Source: Reinekea thalattae
GTDB lineage: Bacteria > Pseudomonadota > Gammaproteobacteria > Pseudomonadales > Natronospirillaceae
Assembly: GCF_008041945.1 (NCBI RefSeq)
Contig: NZ_VKAD01000001.1
Coordinates: forward strand, 558,001 to 622,000
Direction of reading: 5' to 3'
Length of the DNA: 64,000 bases
In this document: one piece after another, positions 1 through 9,003 of the stretch
How the letters are laid out: each line of letters opens with the position of its first letter
How positions within the stretch are numbered: position 1 is the stretch's first letter
The notes under the pieces: model-generated
What the model was told of the DNA's origin: nothing
The model's input: the letters and a program-made list of their open reading frames with translations, nothing else
Database searches by the model: none
Program-made: the position numbers and the translations under genes

Positions 1-52
1 AAGGTAGCTTGGTTTTTTAACAACAAATAGATTAAATGCCATAGGATTCTTG

Positions 53-439
53 CTACTTAAAACTGATAATTTTATCGGTGTCTCTAAAGCCCGCGGCCCA
101 TTGCCCTAAGCCGACCAACTCAAAGACCTCGTTCATCGGCGCAAAGGGTTTAGCATAGCGTTCGGCTTCTGCCTTATCTAACACGCCGCGATTACTGGCG
201 GCCGCGATGCATAACAATAGTGGTACCTGTTGCTCGGCGAGCTGCTGCCAGCCAGCTAATAAATTCTGTTCATCCGAGGAAGGAGCTTGGCTGTCTAGAC
301 CTAAGTAAACGGCGTCAAAGTAAAAGAAACAACGCTTAATGGCATGGCCGTTTTCTAAGCACAGCTGTGCAAATTGCAAAGCGTTACTTGCTGCATTACT
401 GGCTAATGGAGAGCCGTAGATATTAAGTTGGATATTCAT
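53..439 (-). CDS. tusD: Sulfurtransferase subunit TusD
   Basis: TusD belongs to the TusBCD complex, which relays persulfide sulfur from TusA to TusE for MnmA-dependent 2-thiolation of tRNA wobble uridine in the cytoplasm. The 128-residue DsrE-fold protein has the length of E. coli TusD, and its motif LLLCIAAASNRGV puts the expected catalytic cysteine at Cys77. I start at the ATG at 439; an in-frame TTG two codons upstream is less likely, and neither has a strong Shine-Dalgarno site. tusC and tusB would lie downstream on the minus strand, beyond the left edge of the window, so the operon is cut. Confidence 0.88.
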   Translation of the reverse strand: MNIQLNIYGSPLASNAASNALQFAQLCLENGHAIKRCFFYFDAVYLGLDSQAPSSDEQNLLAGWQQLAEQQVPLLLCIAAASNRGVLDKAEAERYAKPFAPMNEVFELVGLGQWAAGFRDTDKIISFK

Positions 440-510
440 AAGCAAATAGGGAGCGAATTTATTGTCTATATCTTAAGTTAAGCAGGCTTAAGTAAAACAC
501 AGAGTTGAAA

Positions 511-537
511 AAAAAAGCCGCATATAGCGGCTTTTTT
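511..537. terminator. Bidirectional rho-independent terminator
   Basis: The stem AAGCCGC / GCGGCTT has a five-base ATATA loop and is flanked by A and T runs on both sides. Read on the minus strand it ends in eight Ts. It lies between yccA and tusD and most likely ends the yccA transcript, which makes tusD a separate transcription unit. Confidence 0.8.
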
Positions 538-557
538 AGGAGGTTTTCTAAAACCGA

Positions 558-1229
558 TTAATCACGACCTGTCAATACAGCAACAAGGTGTAGAAGGTGA
601 ACAAATAGGTTGTAGATATCCAAGTATAGGCTGACCGTTGCGCGAATGTAGTTAGTTTCGCCACCGTTAACGATACGGCTAGTATCGAACAAGATCATCA
701 ATGACATTAGCAATACAACCGCTGCAGAGATCGCAATGTTCATAGCAGGGATCGCTACAAAGATGCTCGCAATCGAAGCAACCAACACAACAATAAGACC
801 AACCATCAAAAAGCCAGCCAAGAAGCTGAAATCTTTTTTAGTGGTTAGCGCATAGAAAGAAAGTGCAAAGGTTACAATCGCTGTACCGGCTAATGCTTGA
901 GCCACAATAGAAGGGCCAGCAGGTAACGCTAGGTACATATTAAGCATTGGACCTAAGCTTGCGCCCATTAGGCCAGCAAACACAAATGTCCAAACAATGC
1001 CCATGCTTGAGTTATAGCTGCGTGGCAGTACAAACCAAATGATAGCGATTGAGCCAAACATCATTGCCATTGAAACAGCAGGTGACAGACCAACTGCCAT
1101 AGCAGCAACTGCGGCAATAGCACTGACAACCAACGTCATAGAAAGCAGCATGTAGGTGTTTTTAAGCACCTTGTTGGTCGCAAGTGTCGACTCGCGACCC
1201 GTGCTGGTTAGGTTTTCAAACTGGGCCAT
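558..1229 (-). CDS. yccA: Bax-inhibitor-1/YccA family inner-membrane protein
   Basis: Inner-membrane protein of the Bax inhibitor-1 (UPF0005) family. E. coli YccA is a substrate and modulator of the FtsH protease. The 223 residues contain seven hydrophobic segments after a short cytoplasmic N terminus, and the family signature GGETNYIRATVSLYLDIYN is present near the C terminus, as in E. coli. The ATG at 1229 has a clear GGAGG site seven bases upstream. The gene stands alone between a terminator downstream and a 408-base intergenic stretch upstream. The family assignment is strong; the exact role in this organism is not shown by the sequence. Confidence 0.9.
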   Translation of the reverse strand: MAQFENLTSTGRESTLATNKVLKNTYMLLSMTLVVSAIAAVAAMAVGLSPAVSMAMMFGSIAIIWFVLPRSYNSSMGIVWTFVFAGLMGASLGPMLNMYLALPAGPSIVAQALAGTAIVTFALSFYALTTKKDFSFLAGFLMVGLIVVLVASIASIFVAIPAMNIAISAAVVLLMSLMILFDTSRIVNGGETNYIRATVSLYLDIYNLFVHLLHLVAVLTGRD

Positions 1230-1637
1230 TTCAAGCCTCCTTTGATTAAAGTAATGTCTAGGTTTTTATTATCAGGTTATTACTAGCCAATTCAAGGCCA
1301 TAAGCGCGAGTTTTACGATAATGACCCAGTAATTCAAGCATTAATGGTTTTTATTCGTCATAGCTACAAGATCGAGCCTAAATCCTGAGTAAAAATCGAT
1401 TAATAAATCATTGATTTGATAGGCATCAATCTTGTCCATGCTGCAGCTAAGTCAACCGCGCCATTCGGCAGTATCACCCTCGCATAAATATCATATCGTC
1501 TACAATGTAGACTTAAAGGCTGTTGTTATTAGCCATCGTCATATCTACACGTAGATAATATGGCCCTTTTATATTGCTACCCCCTGAATGAGTACTCAAA
1601 CAGGGAGCAGGGTTTGGAAGTCCAGCTGAGATAAGTT
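1230..1637. other. Intergenic region between yccA and rapA with three regularly spaced palindromes
   Basis: 408 bases between the yccA start and the rapA stop, both on the minus strand. I see no coding frame with support. The right half holds three inverted repeats, described separately, centred near 1505, 1549.5 and 1593.5. No T-rich rho-independent terminator is obvious for rapA, and the yccA promoter must also lie here. Confidence 0.7.
1498..1605. promoter_or_regulatory. Cluster of three palindromes at about 44-bp spacing
   Basis: Palindrome 1 is GTCTAC-AAT-GTAGAC (1498-1512). Palindrome 2 is TATCTAC-AC-GTAGATA (1542-1557). Palindrome 3 is CCCTG-AA-TGAGT with its complement (1582-1605). 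The first two share CTAC...GTAG half-sites. The centres are 44-45 bp apart, about four helical turns. The cluster lies downstream of rapA and some 270 bp upstream of yccA. It could be an operator array, or structured RNA at the end of the rapA message. Confidence 0.5.
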
Positions 1638-4286
1638 TTAGAGCGTCCCTGGAGGCGCGCAAAGAACCAAGCGAGTACTACTGGTTGTAAACTCACATTC
1701 AGCCATGGCTGCGGTTTCTGCTTTAATTTGCTGCGATAATGCTTCGATATCTTGCTCAGTGACCAATTTGTTAATGCCAGCTAGGTAAGTCATACGCTCT
1801 AATCGAGCCGCGTTATGGTTATTGAGCGCATTGGATGCCTGTTCAATCACCTCACTAAAGCGCTGCTTGGCAAATGTTTGGCTTAAATCGTACAGCGGTG
1901 AGATGCGTTCTTTGGCTTCACGAATCATTTTCCGCGCGACCTTAACAGGCATCGCCTTGACCTGCTGTTGCAGGGCGTCTTCTTTAAGTACGTCGTTGAG
2001 GTCTTTTTTGCCGCCTTCTAATACCAGCGTTCTGAACACGGACTCATTGATGTGCGGCTTGATCGAGTGTTGGTACAACCCCGGAATGTTGACAGACCAT
2101 TGCACCTCTAACAAAAGGCTGCCAGCAGGCACTTGTTCCGTTTCAAGCACAGCAATACTGGCCTGGCCAAGGTCTGTGCCTTCTAAAATATCCAATAAGC
2201 CCTGAATGAACGGGTGCTCCCAAGATAAGAACAGCGTGTCTTCACGGCCACATGCGATTTCACGGCTGAAGGTGACCAGTGCGCCACCTTCCGGAATGCC
2301 GGGCAACATTGGGATCATCATATTGCTGGAAGGAATCAGCTCGTAAATACCCTGAGCGATAGACTCAAAATGCAAATTCAGTAGATTGGCCGCCATTTCA
2401 ACCACAGCTAACGGGTGGTTTTGCTCCAGCTGCTCAATCTCTTCTTTAATGCTATCGGCTTCTGGCTGACGGCACGAGTTAAGCTCCAGCAACACATCAC
2501 GGCCTTGTTCCAGCTGTTGCGTCAAGCTCTGTAAGTCTTGATTGATCTGTTCTGCCAGAGCGTCGCTAGGCTCAGTAAACCAAGCTTCTGCGTATTGTTC
2601 ATGAATAGCACCTGCCGCTGGCTGTATCTGATTAATGCAGTTTAGCGTTGAGTGGTACCAGTTGAAGTAGCCAAGGTCTTGGCTTTGCTCTAACAGGAAA
2701 GCATGAATCTGAATGGTACTGGTTTGACCGATACGATCTAAACGACCAATACGCTGTTCTAACATGTCTGGATGGTTCGGGATGTCCCACAGAATCAGGT
2801 GGCGACAGAACTGGAAGTTACGGCCTTCACCGCCGATTTCTGAGCAAACCAGTACTTGTGAGCCATCTTCTGCGTCAGCGAAGTGAGCTGCAGCTCGGTC
2901 GCGTTCTATTAGGTCAAGCTCTTCATGGAACACGCTGGCATCAATGGCGTACTCGTGACGCAGCTGGAAACCCAGTTGCTTGGCAGTATCCTTTGAATGG
3001 GTTATCAATAGGATTTTCTCATCGAGATGATTTTTTAGCCAGTCGGCTAGTGCTTTGACTCGTTCGTCGTCAGAGTTAAAGCAGACAGCCTCAGCTTCTC
3101 GGTCATGAAAGCCTTGAACGCCTTTGCGAGTATTACGGTAAACCACGCGACCAGTTCCGTGGCGATCGAGCAGGGCAGACAAGGCTGTTTTAGAATCCTG
3201 CGGCCAATGGATGCCGAGTTCCGTCAGTTGAGCTTGTTGTTGGTTGTTAATACTGCCTGCGTTCAATGCCGAAGCCAGTTCGGTTAGCTCTGAAAACGCC
3301 TGTTCATCCTGCTGGTATTGCTCAAAACTCACAAAGCGGCCTGAATCCAGTAGATGTAATCGGCCAAAATGCGCTTCTAAGCCAAGTTGCTCCGGTGTTG
3401 CTGTGAGTAATAACAGGTGATCCGTACTGGCTGCTAGTTCGCTCCAGTGCGGGATATTAGGCTTAGCATTGGTTGGTAAGTGGTGCGCTTCATCGACAAC
3501 CAGCATATCCCAGCTGTGGGATTCGATTTCGAGCAGTGTATCTAAGTCTTTTAACTGCTTGTGAGTAACCAGATGCACTTGGCCGATGGCAAAGTCGTGC
3601 TCGGCGTCTTGGTACATCTCACAAAACAATGAGAAGCGACGGATTAATTCAACCAACCATTGAGCTTGCAGAGCTTCTGGTACGGCAATAAGAATACGCT
3701 TGGCACGGCCTTGTTGAGCAAGGCGATTAATAATTAGACCGGCTTCAATGGTTTTACCAAGGCCAACTTCATCGGCGAGCAGTGCACGCACGTGGGTATG
3801 TTCTGTGGCTTGCTTGGCGACATAAAGCTGGTGTGGCAGTAAGTTCGAGCGCGTACCCAACAGACCATTAAGCTGGGCATTCCAAATGGCTTGGGTGCCG
3901 CGATTTAATGCCGAACGGAAGGAAAACCAGTTAGGGTGATCGGTTTGCCCTGTGAGCAATCGCATAACTGGGTTATTACGCTTAACAGCATCGGCCAATT
4001 CGGTTTCTGGCACCATTTGGCCTTCTGGCGTTTCATAAATGACGAGGCCATTTAGCTCATGGACCTTAGCAATTTCTAGGCTGCCTTGCTCGCGATGCTC
4101 AAGGCTGTCGCCAACTTCTAAGATCAAGCGAGTCAGCGGCGCGTTCTGTAGCGCGTATTGGCGTTCGGTGTCGCATTCTGGGAAGTAGAGAGTCACGGCT
4201 CGGGCTTCGACGCTTTGCACCATGCCTAAACCCAGTTCCAATTCGCTATCGACCAGCCAACGTTGTCCCTGGATAAAGTCCGCCAT
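1638..4286 (-). CDS. rapA: RNA polymerase-associated SWI/SNF ATPase RapA
   Basis: RapA (HepA) binds RNA polymerase and uses ATP hydrolysis to recycle it from non-productive complexes. The N-terminal tandem-Tudor-like region starts MADFIQGQRWLVDSELELG, typical of the family. The Swi2/Snf2 core has the Walker A motif DEVGLGKT (Lys178) and the DEAH box at Asp265. The second RecA lobe includes QRIGRLDRIGQ, and the C terminus is the RapA-specific domain. At 882 residues it is shorter than the 968-residue E. coli protein. The ATG at 4286 is preceded by GAGGTG. It is transcribed divergently from the M16 protease gene. Confidence 0.95.
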   Translation of the reverse strand: MADFIQGQRWLVDSELELGLGMVQSVEARAVTLYFPECDTERQYALQNAPLTRLILEVGDSLEHREQGSLEIAKVHELNGLVIYETPEGQMVPETELADAVKRNNPVMRLLTGQTDHPNWFSFRSALNRGTQAIWNAQLNGLLGTRSNLLPHQLYVAKQATEHTHVRALLADEVGLGKTIEAGLIINRLAQQGRAKRILIAVPEALQAQWLVELIRRFSLFCEMYQDAEHDFAIGQVHLVTHKQLKDLDTLLEIESHSWDMLVVDEAHHLPTNAKPNIPHWSELAASTDHLLLLTATPEQLGLEAHFGRLHLLDSGRFVSFEQYQQDEQAFSELTELASALNAGSINNQQQAQLTELGIHWPQDSKTALSALLDRHGTGRVVYRNTRKGVQGFHDREAEAVCFNSDDERVKALADWLKNHLDEKILLITHSKDTAKQLGFQLRHEYAIDASVFHEELDLIERDRAAAHFADAEDGSQVLVCSEIGGEGRNFQFCRHLILWDIPNHPDMLEQRIGRLDRIGQTSTIQIHAFLLEQSQDLGYFNWYHSTLNCINQIQPAAGAIHEQYAEAWFTEPSDALAEQINQDLQSLTQQLEQGRDVLLELNSCRQPEADSIKEEIEQLEQNHPLAVVEMAANLLNLHFESIAQGIYELIPSSNMMIPMLPGIPEGGALVTFSREIACGREDTLFLSWEHPFIQGLLDILEGTDLGQASIAVLETEQVPAGSLLLEVQWSVNIPGLYQHSIKPHINESVFRTLVLEGGKKDLNDVLKEDALQQQVKAMPVKVARKMIREAKERISPLYDLSQTFAKQRFSEVIEQASNALNNHNAARLERMTYLAGINKLVTEQDIEALSQQIKAETAAMAECEFTTSSTRLVLCAPPGTL

Positions 4287-4617
4287 ATGTCACCTCTACA
4301 ATAAATTTGGGGCGGCTATTCTACGTATTTACAGCAAGGATGAAAGGGTTAGCGCGCAATCCAAAAACAGCCCTACAAAAGCCCGTGTGCATTTTGGGCA
4401 ATGGGCTTTATACTGCACTTAAAGCTAACAAATTCGATGTTGAGCACTTAAATAAAACAACGATAAGTTTCAAGTTTAAAAGCAACCAGCGGTTTAAAAA
4501 GGTCGCTCTCGCCATCATCCTAGTTATATTCAGCAAAACAACACATCTATCGCCAGAGATATAATCTGCTGCAAAGCCAATTTGGCCTGCGTTAGATATT
4601 AAGGAAACCCCATAAGC
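4287..4617. other. Divergent promoter region between rapA and the M16 protease
   Basis: 331 bases separating two divergent starts. The short plus-strand frames here show no domain and no good ribosome site, so I do not call them. A TATAAT hexamer at 4560-4565 is a reasonable -10 for the protease gene, but it has no convincing -35 at the proper distance. I see nothing else of note. Confidence 0.5.
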
Positions 4618-7542
4618 ATGACGTTAAATTCAGCCTGTCCAGCCCCATTTTCCAGCTTCTCTTTGATTGAATCGCGCTATATCGAGTCGCTCAATATACG
4701 TTTAGAGCATTATCGACACCTAAAAACCGGCGCTGAGCACTTCCACTTAGCCAGTGATAGCAAAGAAAACGTCTTTATGGTGTCGTTACGTACTATGCCA
4801 AATGATTCCACCGGCGTGGCGCATATCTTAGAGCACACAGCTTTGTGTGGTTCAGAGAAGTATCCAGTACGCGACCCGTTTTTTATGATGACTCGTCGCT
4901 CACTGAATACCTTTATGAACGCCATGACCAGCAGCGACTGGACGGCTTACCCCTTTGCCAGTGAAAACAGCAAGGATTACGAGAACTTACTGTCGGTTTA
5001 TCTGGATGCGGTGTTTTTCTCTCGCCTAGATGAACTGGACTTCCAGCAGGAAGGTCATCGTTTGGAGTTTGAAACGGATAACGACCCTAGCTCGCCGCTG
5101 CAATACAAAGGTATTGTGTTTAACGAAATGAAAGGCGCTATGAGTTCGCCGGTTTCGCAGCTGTACCAAACGGTTAAGAGCCACCTGTTCCCGAGTAATA
5201 CTTACCATTACAACAGCGGCGGGGACCCTGAACACATCCCCGATCTGAGTTATGAGCAGTTAAAAGCCTTTTATAAAACCCATTACCACCCTTCGAACGC
5301 CAGTGTATTCACCTTTGGTGATCGTCCAGCAGCCGATATTCAGCAGCGCCTAGAAGAACAGGCGTTTAGTCGCTTTGAACCGCTCGGTCACAGCCTATCG
5401 GTGCCACCAGAAAAGCGTTTTAACAGCCGTTTAACGGTTGAAGCCAGTTACCCGCTGGAAACGGACATCGACAATAAAACCTACCACACCTTGGCTTGGT
5501 TGCTTGGCGAAAGCGCTGACTTAGAGCAGCAGCTAGAAGCCCATCTATTAAGTGACTTATTGCTTGATAACAGCGCCTCTCCTTTACGTAAAGCGCTAGA
5601 AACCAGTGAAATAGGTACAAATCCATCACCACTGTGCGGCTTAGACGACTCTAACCGTGAAATGATTTTCCTGTGCGGCATGGAAGGCAGTACGCCAGAG
5701 CAAGCCGAAGCCTTTGAGCAGCTGGTGACAGAAACCTTGCAGCAGGTTGCAGAGCAGGGCGTTAGCGATGACGACATTGAAGCCATGTTGCACCAATTGG
5801 AGCTATCGCAGCGTGAAATCACCGGCGACAGCTACCCATATGGCTTGCAGTTGATCTTCTCGGTCACTGGTGCCGCAACGCATGGCGGTTCGGTTATGGA
5901 ATCGTTAGATATCGATCAAGCATTGGCGCAACTGCGCGAAAAAACCAAGCAGCCTGGCTATATTGGCGAGGCTATCGAACGCTTGTTGCTTAACAATGCG
6001 CATCGCGTGCAGCTTAGCTTTAAGCCGAACCCAGAGTTCAAAGCGCGCCAGCTACAACATGAGCGTGACCGCCTAGACACCATTCAACAGACCTTGAGCG
6101 ATGAGCAGGCGCAGCAGATCGTTGCTACCGCGCAGGCGTTAAAAGAGCGCCAAGCGCAAGTTGATGACGACAGCCTTCTGCCAAAGGTAACGCTGGATGA
6201 TGTTAATCCAGAGGTTAAAACCATAAAGGCCCATAAAAACGGCCCGGTTGTGCAATACGCGGCAGGTACTAACGGCTTGGTTTATCAGCAATGGTATTGG
6301 CCGATCCCGCAGTTAACGGTAGATGAACAGCAATTGATGCCGCTCTATACCGCCATGTTGCCAGAGCTTGGTGCAGGAAAGTTCGATTACCTAGAAATGC
6401 AACAGCAGCAAGCTGCTAAAACTGGCGCGCTTAACCTGTACAGCCTGTATAAAACCGATATTCAAGACACCAGTAAGCTGAACGGCTATTTGGTGCTTAG
6501 CGGCAAGGCGCTGGAGCCTAATGCTCAAGCGTTGACAGACATTATGGAGCAGCACTGGCTAAATGCGCGCTTTGATGAAACCGACCGCATTCAAGATTAC
6601 CTCAACCTAATGAGCTCTCGTCGCGTGCAAGGCATCACTGGCAGCGGTCATTCTTTGGCTATGCAAGCTAGCTCGGCCAGCCATGCTGTGGGTAGCGCAT
6701 TGAGTTATCACAATACTGGCTTACCGGCCATTGCACGGCTTAAAGGCTGGATTCAGGCTTGGCAGCAAGATCCGAAGCAGCTTGGGCCTTGGTTGCAAGC
6801 CTTACAGTCGTTGCACCGTAAATTCCAAGCCAGCTCAGCACACGCGTTGGTCGTCGGCGAGCAAGACAGCCTTGCTGAACTGGAACGCATTCAATTAGCG
6901 ACTCAAATGAACTTTGCAGAGCAGGGTGCATCGCATCACCAAAGCATTGCATTGGCGGCTAAAGAGAACCTAGTTTGGAGTGTCGATACCCAAGTAAACT
7001 TCTGTGCCGCTGCTTATAAGACGGTTGCTCCTGAGCATCCAGACTCTGCGGCACTGACCATCCTTGCCGGTGTGTTACGCAATAACTATTTGCATACCGC
7101 GGTGCGTGAACAGGGCGGTGCATACGGTGGCGGGGCTAGCCATGACAACAGTAACGGTGTGTTTCGCTTTTATTCTTACCGCGATCCTCGACTAGAAGAA
7201 ACATTAGAAGACTTCTCTAAGTCGTTGAATTGGTTAGAAAAAACTAGCATTAGTGATGATCAGGTTGAACAGTCAATCTTGGGCGTTGTTAGCTCTTTGG
7301 ATAAACCAGGCTCACCAGCCGGGGAAGCCAAAGCGGCCTATCAAAACCTACTATTTAACCGCAGTGATGACTTTAGAAAATACTACCGCGAGCAGCTACT
7401 TTCTGTGACCAGTAAGCAATTGGTTGATGTTGCCGGGCGTTATCTCACCGATGACAACAAGACCGAAGCGGTGATTACAGACACCAGTAATGCAGAGCGG
7501 CTGGCAGATAAAGGCTTTGCTTGGCACAAACTTAGTGAGTAA
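4618..7542 (+). CDS. M16C-family zinc metalloprotease (presequence protease/PreP-like)
   Basis: Large insulinase-family metallopeptidase that degrades peptides inside a closed chamber formed by two halves. The 974 residues match the M16C (PreP) size class. The inverted zinc motif HILEH gives His69, Glu72 and His73, and Glu170 in NEMKGAM is the third ligand. The C-terminal half carries the R/Y-type substrate motif region REQGGAYGGGASHD. No signal peptide is visible, so a cytoplasmic role in peptide turnover is likely. The ATG at 4618 follows AAGGA at a rather long spacing. It is a single gene, closed by a strong terminator. Confidence 0.9.
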   Translation: MTLNSACPAPFSSFSLIESRYIESLNIRLEHYRHLKTGAEHFHLASDSKENVFMVSLRTMPNDSTGVAHILEHTALCGSEKYPVRDPFFMMTRRSLNTFMNAMTSSDWTAYPFASENSKDYENLLSVYLDAVFFSRLDELDFQQEGHRLEFETDNDPSSPLQYKGIVFNEMKGAMSSPVSQLYQTVKSHLFPSNTYHYNSGGDPEHIPDLSYEQLKAFYKTHYHPSNASVFTFGDRPAADIQQRLEEQAFSRFEPLGHSLSVPPEKRFNSRLTVEASYPLETDIDNKTYHTLAWLLGESADLEQQLEAHLLSDLLLDNSASPLRKALETSEIGTNPSPLCGLDDSNREMIFLCGMEGSTPEQAEAFEQLVTETLQQVAEQGVSDDDIEAMLHQLELSQREITGDSYPYGLQLIFSVTGAATHGGSVMESLDIDQALAQLREKTKQPGYIGEAIERLLLNNAHRVQLSFKPNPEFKARQLQHERDRLDTIQQTLSDEQAQQIVATAQALKERQAQVDDDSLLPKVTLDDVNPEVKTIKAHKNGPVVQYAAGTNGLVYQQWYWPIPQLTVDEQQLMPLYTAMLPELGAGKFDYLEMQQQQAAKTGALNLYSLYKTDIQDTSKLNGYLVLSGKALEPNAQALTDIMEQHWLNARFDETDRIQDYLNLMSSRRVQGITGSGHSLAMQASSASHAVGSALSYHNTGLPAIARLKGWIQAWQQDPKQLGPWLQALQSLHRKFQASSAHALVVGEQDSLAELERIQLATQMNFAEQGASHHQSIALAAKENLVWSVDTQVNFCAAAYKTVAPEHPDSAALTILAGVLRNNYLHTAVREQGGAYGGGASHDNSNGVFRFYSYRDPRLEETLEDFSKSLNWLEKTSISDDQVEQSILGVVSSLDKPGSPAGEAKAAYQNLLFNRSDDFRKYYREQLLSVTSKQLVDVAGRYLTDDNKTEAVITDTSNAERLADKGFAWHKLSE

Positions 7543-7570
7543 TAGAGAGATTCAGCATTGAATCAGGCAT

Positions 7571-7608
7571 AAAAAAGCCGACAGCATGCAAGTGCTGTCG
7601 GCTTTTTT
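7571..7608 (+). terminator. Rho-independent terminator of the M16 protease gene
   Basis: Perfect ten-base stem GCCGACAGCA / TGCTGTCGGC with loop TGCAAG, preceded by six As and followed by seven Ts. It starts 28 bases after the protease stop codon. A diverged copy of the same element lies at 8023-8064. Confidence 0.9.
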
Positions 7609-7718
7609 TGGGTTTTAGAAATACATTAAATATGTGAAGCACCGCCGGTAAAATGGGAATCAAATGAACAATAGACATCCAGTTGCCAGTACCGTGTTTG
7701 ATTACCTCAAAAATGAAA

Positions 7719-7741
7719 CCAAGCCCTTGGTTATGGGCTTT
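7719..7741. repeat. Short hairpin repeat, copy 1
   Basis: The sequence CCAAGCCCTTGGTTATGGGC folds as AAGCCC-TTGGTTAT-GGGCTT. A copy with one difference over 23 bases lies at 7983-8005 in the same orientation. Confidence 0.6.
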
Positions 7742-7982
7742 CCAGCAGGCTTCATAAGCAAAATACTCAGTTTAAGCCATTTTTATGGCTTTAGGCGGGC
7801 TAAAAGATGATGAAAACCCTGCATATAAGAAAATTATAAAATATAGTTTGCGGCTTAATATCGGGCTTTCAGGGCAGTGATTGTTAAAAATCTTGAACCA
7901 GAACCTACAATGAAACTAAGAGAAACCCTATATGAACTTAGAAGCAAGTAAAGGCTGGTTTTTAACTGCTGAAAAAAGATAG

Positions 7983-8005
7983 CCAAGCCCTTGGTTATAG
8001 GCTTT
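7983..8005. repeat. Short hairpin repeat, copy 2
   Basis: Second copy of the element at 7719-7741, with a G-to-A change that shortens the stem to AAGCC / GGCTT. It sits just before the second terminator-like hairpin. Confidence 0.6.
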
Positions 8006-8026
8006 TGAAGAGTATGTATGAAGCAT

Positions 8027-8064
8027 AAAAAAGCCGACAGTATGCAAGTGTTATCGGCTTTTTT
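8027..8064 (-). terminator. Rho-independent terminator of xthA
   Basis: Hairpin with the core GCCGA / TCGGC flanked by A and T runs, eight bases beyond the xthA stop codon. It is a copy of the 7571-7608 hairpin with three substitutions that weaken the inner stem. The T run on the minus strand supports termination of xthA. Confidence 0.75.
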
Positions 8065-8071
8065 GAGCTTA

Positions 8072-8920
8072 TTAACAAGTAAGCAGCTCAGAAAACCAAG
8101 CTAAATCAAGATCCAAGCTCAGCCAGGCAGGGGCGTGGTCGCTGGGTTTTTCCATTCCGCGAATTTGGTAATCGATGCCGACTTCTTGAATGAGTGGTAC
8201 CAGCGGTGCAGTGATCATAATGTGGTCAATGCGTAAGCCGCGCTTAGGCTCGTCATCAAAACCTTTAGAACGGTAATCGAACCAGCTTAATAGCTCGCTA
8301 GATTCTGGATTTACTTGACGATAGCTATCGACTAAGCCCCAGTTACGAATGCGTTCAAACCATTCACGTTCTTCTGGTAAAAAGGCCGATTTGCCTTCAC
8401 GTAACCAGCGCTTAGCGTTCTTTTCACCGATACCGATGTCTGCATCAACCGGTGCGACATTAAAGTCCCCCAGTACGATCACAAGGTCATCCGGTGTGAC
8501 GTTGCTTTCCAGCCAGCTGAGTAAATCAGCGTAAAACTTACGCTTTGCGGGCCATTTGGTTTCGTGCTTATTGCTTTCACCCTGTGGAAAGTAGCCATTA
8601 ATGACCGTCAGAGTACGGCCATCTTTGGTTGGGTGTCGAGTAATGATTAATCGGCGCTGATCGTCTTCGACATCGCTAGGAAAGCCACATTCGTGCTCAA
8701 CCGGCTGACGCGTTAGGGTGGCGACGCCGTGATGGGATTTTTGCCCCCAAACTTGAGAAACCAAGCCACTGTGCTGGCTAACATCATCATGAGGATATAG
8801 GTCTGAGTGCACCTTAATTTCTTGCAGCGCTAAGATGTCAGGGTCATGGCTGGTGCGAATGGCATCCAGCTGATGAAAGCGGGCGCGAATGCCATTGATA
8901 TTAAAAGAAATGATTTTCAT
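8072..8920 (-). CDS. xthA: Exodeoxyribonuclease III
   Basis: Exonuclease III acts in base-excision repair as the main AP endonuclease and 3'-phosphatase, with 3'-to-5' exonuclease activity on duplex DNA. The 282-residue protein has the EEP-fold landmarks: SFNINGIRAR at the start, LQEIKV with the metal-binding Glu, INGYFPQGES, LGDFNVAP with catalytic Asp and Asn, and SDHAP near the C terminus. I use the ATG at 8920, which has GGAA seven bases upstream and matches E. coli XthA; a longer frame reaches 8968. It is divergent from tdk with an 83-base gap. Confidence 0.95.
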   Translation of the reverse strand: MKIISFNINGIRARFHQLDAIRTSHDPDILALQEIKVHSDLYPHDDVSQHSGLVSQVWGQKSHHGVATLTRQPVEHECGFPSDVEDDQRRLIITRHPTKDGRTLTVINGYFPQGESNKHETKWPAKRKFYADLLSWLESNVTPDDLVIVLGDFNVAPVDADIGIGEKNAKRWLREGKSAFLPEEREWFERIRNWGLVDSYRQVNPESSELLSWFDYRSKGFDDEPKRGLRIDHIMITAPLVPLIQEVGIDYQIRGMEKPSDHAPAWLSLDLDLAWFSELLTC

Positions 8921-9003
8921 GTAACTTTCCATTGAGGCAGAACCAATAAGGCCAGTATTATTGCCCACCTTTCTTTTGATTGATATTGAGAATTATCGAA
9001 CTT

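Larger units (their letters stand above)
7543..8071. other. Convergent intergenic region with duplicated hairpin elements
   Basis: 529 bases between the convergent M16 protease and xthA genes. It contains two near-identical terminator hairpins at its ends, two copies of a second short hairpin element inside, and another hairpin AAGCCAT-TTTT-ATGGCTT at 7774-7791. A 48-codon frame with a possible ribosome site (7664-7810) overlaps one repeat and is not called as a gene. Confidence 0.6.

Noticed and set aside
4307-4564. 85-codon plus-strand frame between rapA and the M16 protease
   Set aside because: No recognisable domain, no ribosome site and it spans the expected divergent promoters.
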